The notes under the pieces are model-generated. The model saw only the letters and a list, made by a program, of their open reading frames with translations. It did not search any database and was not told the DNA's origin. Source: Neckera pumila (taxonomy: Eukaryota; Streptophyta; Bryopsida; Hypnales; Neckeraceae). Taken from it: 64,000 nt of DNA. The translations under genes were made by a program, and so were the position numbers. The first letter of the stretch is position 1, and every line of letters begins with the position of its first letter. This document shows positions 12,862 to 24,000 of this stretch, piece by piece. The stretch is taken from positions 188,501 to 252,500 of the forward strand of contig OZ018409.1 in the NCBI GenBank assembly GCA_963969595.1, written 5' to 3'.

Positions 12862-13711
12862 AGTCTCGTCGATGACCAAGATTTACTCTGTTCCTCAAGA
12901 GGCGTGCTTATTTTTACGAATGCATTGTTGGTGTAGTCTATAGATTTAAAAGCTCCTCTAGGAATTCCACTTGCAGTTACAGTTATCTCAAATTTATGCA
13001 ATCAACCATTTTCATTCAATGAAGAGGTTCTGACACACAGAACTTGGGTAGAAGTTGTGAACTTGTCTCCTATTTTCTTCTGAACGAAGTATTTTAAATG
13101 TGTCTCCTACATGGCAGTTTTCTGTAAAGAACCGATGGAGCGTGTGGTTTTGGGTTTTCCGAACACCAGGAGTTGTCATCGAGAGTAGTGGATTTTTTCC
13201 ACTTCCTCTGACAGTGATACAATGAGTGACCATCAAATCACTGTGCAGAAGAGATTTTTTAAATGTATATAACCTCAGTGAGCATTGAGTACGTATCCGG
13301 AGCCATGCCCCCATTTGAATCTTTTGTATTGTCGTTCACTGAGTCTTGAAACTGGTGCATATGCCAGAAAGCATCGCAGGCGAGTTGCAAGATGGTCACG
13401 GATTTCGAACGATCATACCTAAGATCACCTCCTGCCGTCCTGCGCTTCATCTGTAGCACCGTGCCTGGAACGCAATCAATTAGGTGCCGGAACAGCCCCT
13501 TCACTATTTTTAATCTTCCAGAATCGGAACTGAAGCTTCAGTACCCTCCAGTTCAGTTTGGTCTGGTTATTGGTGTAAGAACTGACTTGTTGGGGTCCGC
13601 GGCATACCCTAATGTACCTTCAGATAAAATAGATGGGGGTTGTGTGTTGTCAACTGCCTTGATTATTTGTCGGACTTGTAGAATCGGTTTGCCTATCATC
13701 TGCTAAACGCC
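12862..13711. other. spacer between the RELCH-like and oxygenase genes
   Basis: It probably contains the 3' untranslated region of the first gene and the promoter and leader of the second. Short frames here show no domain. Confidence 0.6.
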
Positions 13712-16306
13712 ATGCTCGTGCTGGACTACGACCAACTTGTGGGAATCGCGCGAAAATATGATCAACAGAGCACTTCGGTGTCGGTGGGAGAGCCGAGACC
13801 CGATGAGGGTCGAGAGTCAGCAGATTGGGAGGTGGCAAAAGCGTGCGAGGAGGCCATGGGACCGAATGGGACCGGCCTTGTTGCTGTAAGAGGAATGAAA
13901 AACTATGCAAGTCTGCGAATCCGGCTGCTACGCCTCGCCCAGCAGCTTGCCCTCATGCCGAACTCAGAACGTGCGTCTATTCTCAAGGTAATAAACCCAA
14001 CTCAAACATCTTCTATCGACATTGCGAAATGGGCCTCTTTTCGGCCTTTGGGGATTTTTAGGGTTTTATAGGGTTTAGGATACCTTCTGCGTTAATTAAC
14101 AAGCATTCTCCGGAAACTACTTTACATCAGATCTACATGTGTGAACATCCTTCAAGAGCTTCCCTTTTCATCAATCTGTGTGTGCCAAAGGTAATTCAAG
14201 GGTGAAGGGTGAAGAGCATGCAATCCTCTTGTTCAAAATCTTTGGAAAATCGATGACGTTGCCTTGCAATATCTTCAATCAGTCCTATGTGATTCTCTGT
14301 GATGATTGCCTACCCCTGTTTTGCAATGCCAAACGGGCCCTTGCTCTCGTTATTTCAATCAAGGTCATAAGAATCTAAGAATCGTTCGCAGCCACCTTTG
14401 ATGACGTTGTGTTTTGCAGGAGCATGGGTTAGGAACGGACGTGTCATTGAAGGATCCTGGTCGACCAGTTTCTTCGTTTGCAGCGCAACTTCGCTTTGAA
14501 AGTCTTTCAGGTGTGCATCATATCTCTCGAGTGACGCAGCCATATAGATCAGACGGTTTATCTTATGGAATTCATGACGTTCTCTTACATTCCATACGTA
14601 GCATTTAGGGTTATAAACGAATCCGTTACTCCTTGTCAAGCACCAATAGTGTCCCAGGTGCTACAATATCAGGGCATATCAGCATGCTTGTAAGCTTCAC
14701 ATTTTGAGCATACTTGAGTGTAATGTGACGCAGAGTTCGACAAACTTGTGTCGACTTCAATTGATGATTGTAGCTGTCTGAAGGCCAAGTGGAGTTCAGA
14801 TGGGCATTGTTCTAGTGATCTTGGAAGCCTATTTAAGCAGTTGGGCATGTGCATGGTAGAGGTGGGGCTATTGGTTGCTCGGCTATGTGATGCCACTGGA
14901 TCTCATAGTGCGTGGTGAGCTCAACAAACTATTGTGGATGACTTACTTTCCTGGTTGGTGATTATATTTGGAGTTGATTTATGAGAGAGTGATCCGCTTC
15001 GAAGATGAAAGGTGTATGGATTACCGAACCTAGTTCAGTCTTTGGATAATTTATACTATGTGGCATCAGCATTCTGCTGGTCATTTTTACGTTCCCATTG
15101 ATCTCATTATCTACATTGATTAGTTTTGGGTGATGTTACATTGTGGCCAGTGAGGGAGGCCTTGAACAAGCTATTCTGGAGTCTGGCACTGCAAAGGGAC
15201 GACTCATCCATTACCACTCTCTTCAGGAACAAGAAGCCCTTTCCTCCCTTCGCAATAACCTGCACAAAGACCAGGAGCAGAATGTGAGGAATGATGGGTT
15301 CACATATTCTGTTTACTCAGTTGCATAATTATTGAATAAATGTTGAAGCTATGTTATTACTGAAATCATGTCCACATTAGACTTTGTATTTCTGACACTC
15401 AAGTGGACGACGTCTTTGGTCTCAGAGGTGGTCTACTAGAGTTTGAAATGTGAAACCTGAGGGGTTCAATTTTCCTGATAAGGCTGGGAAGTCCTAATAT
15501 TTCTTGCATTCATTTGCTTGCAGAAGTCTGCTAATGGAGGGAGGAAAACAGGGACGTCGACCCTGGCCATTGATTCCGGAGGCTCCGTTTCTACTCGGTG
15601 GCAACAGTGGCACTGCGACTACGGCATCTTCACTATTCTTACGTCACCTCTCTTCCTTAAACCTACACGAATTATTCCGTCAGAGGCAGATGGTATAATT
15701 CAACGAGGCTGCTGTCTGGAGAATGAACCACCTGGTAGTGGTGTTCGTCTTGAGACCAATCATGCACTAGCAGATCAAATTTCTACACAACCGTGCAACA
15801 GTCAGAATACTAAAGCTAAGAGGGAGGAGAACTCTCGACTGCCAAACTCGCAGCTGCTTTCTTCACCTCACTTTTTTAGCATGAATTCTAGTGTACAAGA
15901 GTGCGCACCCCCAGATGAGCACTCATCCTTACTAGTCATGGACAGTCACGGCCGGACCACGTCTTTGGTGGTACCGTCAGACTACCTGATAGTACAAGTA
16001 GGGGAGGCAGCTCAGCTGCTCTCCGTGGGAAAACTCGTGGCAAGAGCACATTGTGTAATGCGACCCAGTGCAGCCGAAGATGTAAGTCGAGAAACAATGG
16101 CAGTATTCTTGCAACCTGCTTGGGATAGACGGCTGTGTCTACCAGTTGGGATTCCGCCCGAACGAGCGCTAGAAGCGGGAGGAATTGCCAGCCACTTGGA
16201 GACTCACATTCCCCTGCTGGCATCACGCTGGAAGGAGGGATGTACATTTGCAGAATTTTCGAAAGAAACCACAAGGCAATATTATGGAGCTGGTGCTAGA
16301 ATATAG
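13712..16306 (+). CDS. 2-oxoglutarate/Fe(II)-dependent oxygenase-like protein
   Basis: Coding exons: 13712-13987, 14420-14510, 14734-14914, 15151-15283, 15524-16306. All junctions are GT-AG and in frame, giving 487 aa. The last exon carries the double-stranded beta-helix fold: WQQWHCDYGIFTILT gives the first two iron ligands (His257, Asp259), RAHCVMRP gives a distal His near 403, and SRET supplies an Arg near 416 where 2-oxoglutarate would be held. The end TFAEFSKETTRQYYG is shared with an unnamed plant family annotated only as 2OG-Fe(II) oxygenase, related to isopenicillin N synthase (Arabidopsis At3g63290 as I remember it). The substrate is unknown. The N-terminal part (MGPNGTGLVAV) matches the usual family start. 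Residues about 280-365 are polar and probably a loop insert in the fold. The gene begins about 850 bp after the RELCH-like stop on the same strand, and nothing suggests a functional link. Confidence 0.85.
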
Positions 16307-17224
16307 CGAGCTAGAAGCAGGAGATCTTCGGCTGCCTGGGAGCATTTATTTCCCGGATACGCTGATGCAAGCAAGTATTATTTGGTCTAAGGACATGCGC
16401 ACGTAGTAAGTGATCACCCTACATTGTGATTGTGTAGGCCCCTTGCTCCCAATGCTCCCCTTTGCTCCCGATTTACACTATGGTAATACACGTAGAAAGT
16501 ACATATGGAGAAATTTTCACCCAGTATTCATTGGACTTCTGGGGTGAGCTAGCACTGCCCCTGCTCGAAAAGTGTCTTCTGTCAAAGGGGTACATATTGA
16601 TACTTGAAGTTTCGATGCAACCGACCCCTTGAATGAAGATTTCATGGTGGGGACGATTCCGAAAAGTTGTCCTGGTGCTTCTCCTGCGATCGATGCATGT
16701 CCTTAATTTGCTCAGGTCCCTTGAATTTGGAGTTTCGTAGGAAAGACAACACTCGAGGTGGACCAGATCTCCGGAGGTCGATTTCGAAACGGGGAACTGA
16801 CAGGTTCAAATCAAAATGGGTGGAGCTAGCTAGCGAGGGGGGGAAGCACCAGAAGGCAGCATGCATTCAGGGAGGGCGAGGACGATCGAGGGCGATCGAG
16901 GCCGCAGGTCGGAGAGCCAGGCGAGTCAGCTCGCGGCCGCGTCGTTGAAGGTGTGGGCGGACCTTGGCCGGAGACTGACCATGCAGCACACGGCAGGCGC
17001 CCAGCTGGAACGGAAGGCTCGAGCCCACAGCGAGCGAACACGCTGCACCTTACGGCGCATCATCCGTCGGCCCCCGCCTCTCCACCCAGGCGTCCTTGAG
17101 TTGTGGGCCCAACTCACTTCAGTAGTTAATACCGTACTGTATCCCATACATATTACACTTTTCATGCTAAGGTAACTGCACCTAATTTCGATATTGAAGC
17201 TTATAAGTGCAGTTTTCACTGCAA
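16307..17224. other. intergenic stretch with a GC-rich patch
   Basis: Positions about 16860-17100 are GC-rich and purine-patterned, producing overlapping Arg-rich frames on both strands. None shows a domain or a partner exon. I see no gene. Confidence 0.55.
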
Positions 17225-17590
17225 TTGGAAATCTTGAAAAATTCTTCTATTTCAATATTTTACAGCAATATGAACTTTGGGCAATATTTTATTTTGTTGA
17301 TTTTCTAATTTTTAAGTGACACGGTAGCTTTGGTTTATACCATGACGTTATACACTATTTTATACATGTAGGCTGAAAATTTCAGATTCTTTTAATATCT
17401 TTCGTATATGATATGAATTTTCTTCATTTTTTTCATGAAAAATTCACAGTAATTTCAATTTTCCCCCAAAAATTTGAAAATTGTACGACTTGTAGTAGAC
17501 ATATGATTTCATCTCTGAAAAATAAGTATAAAGTTTTTCATTTGCATCTGGTTACAAAATGGCAGCAAACAGAGTGATGGACAATGACGG
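17225..17590 (+). repeat. dispersed repeat, copy 2
   Basis: Diverged copy of 2460-2830 in the same orientation. The small frame starting ATGGCAGCAAACAGAG at 17559 begins within the shared repeat and is not taken as a gene. Confidence 0.75.
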
Positions 17591-18635
17591 AGGCTTGAAA
17601 TCAGTGGTCACAGTGAGCCCGTCCTTCCACGGGGTTAACACGCTGCAGACAGAACCTGCGTTGACCTCCACGGCCGTCCATGTGACCTGCTGGAATCTTT
17701 CTACGCGAGACCATTGGACGGCTCGCCCAGCCCGGACCTCCCAACGGGGCGATGACGGTCAGAACCGACGGCTGCAATGCGCCCGCCAGGGGTTCAATTG
17801 GCGTGGCGAGAGCGTTGCGTTGCATTGCGTTCCGGAGGGGGCGTGCTCTGTCCGCTTCCAGGCCCCCCCCGTCAGTCAGTCTCCGCTTCCTCCTTGAATC
17901 TGCAAGCCACCCACGACAACCATCCGATCGAGGGGCCTTGCTTCTTTCTTTCCTTTAATTCCTTCAACACGGAAAGCCAGTCATTTGCATAAATATAACA
18001 CTCGCTGGCTGTCAGGGTGCACACCCACTAGCTCGATCGTCCACCGCACAGAAGTGACTTTGCGTGAGCTCTGCGCCGTCTTGAGCTCTCTGGGAGTTGG
18101 CAGTTTCTGCTCTAGTGTGGGTTTTTGTATGTTGCTTAATTTCAAGTTTGTTGATTGTGTATTCAGCGATCATCATCGCTGCTTCAATCTGCCCTTGTCT
18201 GACTGTTCGATCGGAATTTGCGAGCGAGATTGGCTACAGGCAGGATCCCGTTGGATGCGTAGGGAGTATTTGGGTTTCAGTCGACAGGTTTGGGCCAAAC
18301 AGGGGATTTGGAGCTCGCTCAAGAAGAGCGCTAGGAGTAGCTAGGGTATTGATCTTATTATTGTGGCTCTGAGTGGACACATCACATACGAATTTGCCGA
18401 CAATTCAGTTTCGTCTTCGGTTATTCTGGTGGCAACGACTCTCGATCGAGGCGTCCAGTGTAAGGAGGGAGCCTTCAGTACGTTCAGTTGGTTGGTTCTT
18501 TGGAGAGAGACTGACTGCGTTGCAAGGGTCGGGCGGCTTTGCTACTACTTTTTTTGTCACAAGCGATCGCAAGCACTTATTTCTTGGCAGGGGTTTATTG
18601 GGGATAATTACCGAGTTTTCGGTGGAAGGTCCAAG
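17591..18635. other. upstream region of the zinc-finger gene
   Basis: This is moderately GC-rich DNA with overlapping short frames that differ between frames and show no domain. It probably holds the promoter and 5' leader of the zinc-finger gene at 18636. Confidence 0.5.
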
Positions 18636-18941
18636 ATGTCTCCGGGGGTAGTGGTGCAGGTGGTTCAGGGTGTGTCGGTCTTGGCTGGCGCGTGGATGGT
18701 CAAGTCGATTATGGATGCTGAAGAGCAGAAACCCATGGCCGGCAGCAGGCAGTGCGCCACTTGCAACGGAACTCGGAAAGTGCCGTGTATGTGCACCAGG
18801 TGGTCGGACAACGACGTGGGTTGCGGGACGTGCAGTGGGTCGGGCAAGATGACTTGTAGCAGTTGCGGGGGTACGGGCACCGGGAGGCCGATTCCTGTAC
18901 AGATTCGCGCTTCCAGCATACCTGGGAATAGGAGATCGTGA
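18636..18941 (+). CDS. small DnaJ-type zinc-finger (Hsp40 cysteine-rich) protein
   Basis: This is a single-exon reading frame of 101 aa. Residues about 4-24 form a hydrophobic helix (VVVQVVQGVSVLAGAWMV), so the protein is probably membrane-anchored or has a signal. The second half holds a condensed DnaJ cysteine-rich domain: CATCNGTRKVPC, CGTCSGSGKMTC and CSSCGGTG, repeats of the CxxCxGxG type that bind two zinc ions. There is no J domain. Plants have several such J-less proteins, many acting as protein-disulfide or assembly factors (the BSD2 and LQY1 type), but this short form with an N-terminal helix is best called uncharacterised. The ATG at 18636 is the only one ahead of the helix in this frame after an upstream region of different composition. 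The ATG at 18363 in the same frame would give a 192-aa product with a low-quality N-terminus, so I prefer the shorter form. Confidence 0.75.
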   Translation: MSPGVVVQVVQGVSVLAGAWMVKSIMDAEEQKPMAGSRQCATCNGTRKVPCMCTRWSDNDVGCGTCSGSGKMTCSSCGGTGTGRPIPVQIRASSIPGNRRS

Positions 18942-19789
18942 GAGACGGTGGTGTGATGTGTAGGTCGTAGGTTGATTTCTGGATGCGATGACCTCGCAAA
19001 CCTCATTGATTAATTCGTTCAGCCTTCCTGGCTGTGAGCATGGAGTATTAACTCATTGTATTCTGTCCGATTGTGGGCGGCAAAGATTATTTGAAAGCGA
19101 TTACAGTAGTAACGAACAAACTCTGAGGCTGCAGACAGTGCACACCTCTTGTATAGATGTAACATGATAGAGTTTGTTGAGCAGCTAGTTAACAGTATGC
19201 AGAGACCAAGTTGCCTTTGTTGCTCCAAGCTGCGCCGATTGATTTTATTACCGAGTGTACTTTCCGTTTTGCGGAATCTGGCCTTCTGGCTAGACATTAA
19301 ATTGCTTGATGGAAGGCTTACCCTGCTTGAGCTTTCCTTCGTTTCTGGAATTAATTTTGGACGAAATGCTTGTGCCTACCTTTCAGGATGGTAGATATGC
19401 TGTGGAATGCTTGTTGACCTCAGATTTTTATTTCGTTGGTTTTGTCTTCGAGCTTCTTCCCATGTTGCTGATTGAATAACGCATGGTATGCTTGGATTAC
19501 AAATCTGAATTCTTCTGCACCTTAGATTGAAACCAAAAAAATTGTGCAATGGCTTATGAGCTAACTTCACTCAATGAAGGCAACCTAATTGTTAAAGCAA
19601 CCCAATTTCACTATTTTGTATAGTGAAAAGAGTCCAGCATTGAAAATGGTTGAAAATCTGAAAAGAAATCATGTTGAAAATGGTTTAATTTGACCTCCTG
19701 CGAGTATTCTTGCAATTAGTATGGCAGATCATGGCATTTTTAAAAAACAACTCATTGAGTATTGACAATATTGAATGTTATGTGGGTTT
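18942..19789. other. 3' flank of the zinc-finger gene
   Basis: Short frames on both strands have no domain. The region probably includes the 3' untranslated sequence and then AT-rich intergenic DNA. Confidence 0.5.
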
Positions 19790-20240
19790 TTTTATAAATA
19801 TCCCACATGGATTGTTTTACCACCCTGTATGTATATAAATAGCTTGTCTTCTCTCTTGGGAATACAAAATATAATTGAATTTTGTATCAACTAAGATACT
19901 TGGTCAATTCATTGTTTTCAATGAATAGAATGTTAAATTTCTTTAAATTTTAGGATATTGGACCTTATCTTAATGTTCCAAAGAGTGCATGGCATTTTTT
20001 TTTTATAGTTTTTGACGTGTGTCTTTTTAGTTTCTAATTGGGTAATACTACTAGATATTCCACACCAATCAATAACTAAAGAGACCTGTGCAACATTCTA
20101 TTCATTGAAAACAATAAACGGAAAACATACCTTACATTGAGACAAAAGCCAATTATAATTTGTATTTCCAATGGAGAAGACAAGCTCTTTATATACATGG
20201 GTGGTAGGATGTAAAGTAATCAATATAGGATATGTCTATT
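19790..20240. repeat. inverted pair of LTR-like sequences
   Basis: About 145 bases at 19790-19933 recur in reverse complement at about 20092-20240. Shared blocks are ATTGTTTTCAATGAATAGAA and TATATAAA followed by AGCTTGTCTTCTC. A TATA box followed by a short leader and an ending rich in ATTGTTTTCA looks like part of an LTR. The 160-bp spacer has no coding content. This could be remains of two retroelements in opposite orientation or a fold-back. Confidence 0.6.
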
Positions 20241-20685
20241 AGAACAAATAGGAACTCAACTGCTCATAGTTAAGTCAAATGTAGGATTTGTATTTGAAGT
20301 AGAATTTTAAACCTCATTTAGGCATAGTAGAATAAATTATTTAAAAAAACTAAACTAAGAAAAGTTGGAAAATGAAGTTAAATTTCATCTTCAAAAATCC
20401 ATTTGAGATTTTGAGCCTCCAATCAAAAGTTATGGACAAATTTCAAAGAAGGGTTGGAGAAGGGAATTTTTCTTCAACATTTTCAAACATCCTCTCTAAA
20501 TTTTGTTCATGACTGTTGATTGGAGACTTGACATTTCAAACAGATTCTTGGAGATCAAAGTTACCTTGATTTACCAACTTAAGTTTTGATAATGAGTAGT
20601 CAAGCTCTTATCTTCAAATTATCACATACCCTTTAAAGATTCATGATGGAAAATTAATTTCAATATAAAAATGACGTCTCGACCC

Positions 20686-20753
20686 TCCCGTTCAAGAATG
20701 TCATGCTATTGTACAAGGAACCCTCTGCCCTCCCGTTCAAGAATGTTATGCAA
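20686..20753. repeat. short direct repeat
   Basis: CCCTCCCGTTCAAGAATGT occurs twice about 40 bp apart, each followed by a near-identical (C/T)ATGC. Its origin is unclear. Confidence 0.6.
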
Positions 20754-21081
20754 ACACAACTTGAAGTATTAAATCGTCCTCTGTATGACAAAAAAACTCA
20801 ATCTCATATACCTCACATTCACAACACTACAGTGCAATGTCAATGCTTCACCTCCATCACTCTGACTTGAAATTATTCGAACAAAGAACAAGCACATCAA
20901 CAGGCAGTACAAGCATGGGCTGGTAAAAGTTGACCATGTAGTCATAATCTGAAGAAAATAATAAACCCCACTTCTGCAGTAAGATTACCAATTTCAAGGG
21001 GCCAAAAAACCCTACTTTGAATTGACATTATTAATCTCACACAAATTAAGACCCACGATGGAGTACGGGAATGTTTGCGCA

Positions 21082-24000
21082 TCAGAGCCTGGATACACGC
21101 TGCAACTCAAGCTTTGCAATGGTGCCAAGATGAACTTCGTCTGGGCCATCTGCAAGTCGGAGAGTGCGGGCACTTGCCCACAAATGCGACAGCGGAAAGT
21201 CGGAGCTGACACCTCCACCCCCATGGACTTGAATGGCATTGTCCAGTACTCGCAATGCCGTATTTGGAGCAGCCACCTGAAAATCCAAAGCTCACTGTCG
21301 CATCAGTACAAGCTTGCACCATTCTAAGCTTTTTAGGAGCAATTGAAAATGTGGTGCAAATAATTGCTGCAGTAAAGAGACTGGAGTGCGCAAGGGAAAC
21401 AGAGGTTGTATTCTGTTGTCCACAATTTAGCAAAGAAGATAGGAAGGCAGTGCTTTACCTTAGCCATAGCAATTGCACCCTTGGCAATTTTATTGCCATG
21501 CAAATCCAACTGATGGGCAGCATTCAGAACGAGCAATCGAGTTTGCTCAATATCTAATCGAGACTGCAACAAAAAGGCCACTGAAAATCAGCATAGAGAA
21601 AAATATATATAGCATAGATCAAGATTGAAGAAACCTTTCCTAGTTCCCTGATAACATCTATACGGTGATATTCTCTAAAACCGGATGAGCAACAAAAATA
21701 ACCCTAAACTTCAGAACCAAAATATGCTCAATAGGTGAATGTACAAATAGGGCGGTATGAACATGAATAAACCTTGGCAAGCATATGTGCAAATGAGCCC
21801 TGATGAGCGAGAGTCTTGCCAAATGCTTTTCGTTGCGTTGCCCTCTTCACCATCAAATCCATGCCACGCTCTGCAGCCCCCAACAGCCTCATGCAATGAT
21901 GAAGACGTCCTGGACCTAATCTACCCTGCAATCAAATTCAGCCCAGCGCGCACATCAGCATGACTTCCTTAGATGACGGATCACCTCAGAAGGGTTGCAT
22001 CTGCAAAAATGTTAAAACTAATATAATCCGAGCTAAGGGGGCGTGCTCACCTGAGCAATCTCAAATCCTCGGCCTTCACCTAGCAACAAATTGGTGACAG
22101 GAACTCTGACGTTCTCAAACTTAACTTCAGCATGGCCATGTGGAGCATCATCGAAGCCGAAAACTAACAATGGCCGGACAATTTTCACACCTGGTGTATT
22201 GATATCAACAAGCACCATAGACTGCTGCTGATGCATGGCAGCACTTGGGTTTGTTTTGCCCTGCACATGCAAAGAAAAAAATTAGCAGTAGCCAATATCT
22301 ACACCAAAATTATAATATTAACTCACAGACCTCGACTAAAAGGAAATATCAAACAACATTTCTTACACAAATCGACGTAACTTGGCCATAGCAAAACAAT
22401 ACAACGATCCTCTGTAGTCAGAGGTGAAAAGTCCAGTAAGAGAAAAGTTCAATACATGTTTCTAACTCATTGACTCCAACAATGAAGGATGTATTGATAA
22501 CCATAAGAAAACTGCTGAAGGATCTATTGATAACCATGAAGAATAAACCACCAGGAATCCTGATAATTACGGATACACACCATAACAATGAGCAACTTGC
22601 ATCGTGGATCCATTGCACCACTAGTCCACCATTTGTGACCATTGATGACATACTCATTCCCCACTCTGCATCAATCCGCAAGGCATAAATGAATCAGACC
22701 TCAACCTCAACATACCAATTAAGTCATTGAGCACAATGACTCATGTAGAGAAATGGGCAAAAGCATTAGAAGCAGAAACCAAAACAAGTTTGACACTGTT
22801 CATTGATTCATCATCCCAAGTGCAACATACAGTAATACATCAAATCGCTTGTTGCCACACCTCAAACTCAGACAAGAGCCTGTAGAAGGCACGTTTTCTC
22901 AAATATTCTTTATGTCTTCTCAAGAAAACATGAGACAACACATAGCCACCAATAACAAATACAATACCGAGGTCAAAATGCACAAACAACAGCAACGAAA
23001 CCTGAAGACACAACTGCTAGTGCAAGTACAGCTGACCTAACAATCGAACACTCGATGTTGGTAGCATCAGATGATGCCACGTTGGGTTCAGTCATGGCAA
23101 ATCCGGAGCGTATCTCTCCTTCCAGCAAGGGTTTCAACCACTGCCTCTGCTGCCGAGGGTTTCCATATCTTAGCAACACCTGTGAATTATGAACACCATC
23201 TCAAATCAGAACTGATTATTGACCACTAGAACCTGACTATGTCACTGAGTTAATGCTGCAGTGATTACGACTTCACATATACTACCGCATGCTCCAGAAA
23301 TTCCTTTCATAGCGTTATAAAACATCACAATACAATACTGTTATTGGATGATTGAATTGTTAATACCTCCATGTTTCCTGTGTCGGGCGCATTACAGTTG
23401 AACATTTGGGGAGCCCACATGGACCGCCCTAGAATCTCACATAAGTGAGCATACTCCAAATTGCTCAGTCCGGCTCCCACTAGCCGATCAGCTGCATTCT
23501 TAGAACGTAAGGCTCTCTCATCATCGAATAGCAGATTCGATGCCAGAGCTGCACTGTCTGCCTGTGATACGCAAAACTTTGCAACTGAGTCGCTTAATGC
23601 CAACTAATGCAGGGCATGTATGCAGAAAACCAAAGATAAAACACCTCCATTATCCTATCACCAGCAGAAACGATGAACCAAAGTCAATACCGTACCGGTA
23701 TCCAAAGATTCCAAAGCCCTTCTGCTTTCGCCAACTTCTTCAGCCTCTCCTCGGTTGGATGGATGGTCCACTTATCACTGGAGGAGTACATCAGTTCGTT
23801 GAGCTCGTTCTCGCAGGGATAAATATGCTGTTCCATAAAGGAGAGCAACCTCTTCCTTATCTCCTGCACCCTTGCCGAAGGGGTGAACCCCAGAGGACTC
23901 TGACTGCTATTTTCAGTCCCGATAATCCTTGCATGTGGCTCCGCAATAGCTGGTTCCAAGACAGAAAGACAACGCAAATGCAGCACACTGAGATAAGCAT

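Noticed and set aside
16667..17175. Arg-rich overlapping frames in a GC-rich patch
   Set aside because: Open frames occur on both strands from base composition, with no domain, partner exon or consistent codon use.
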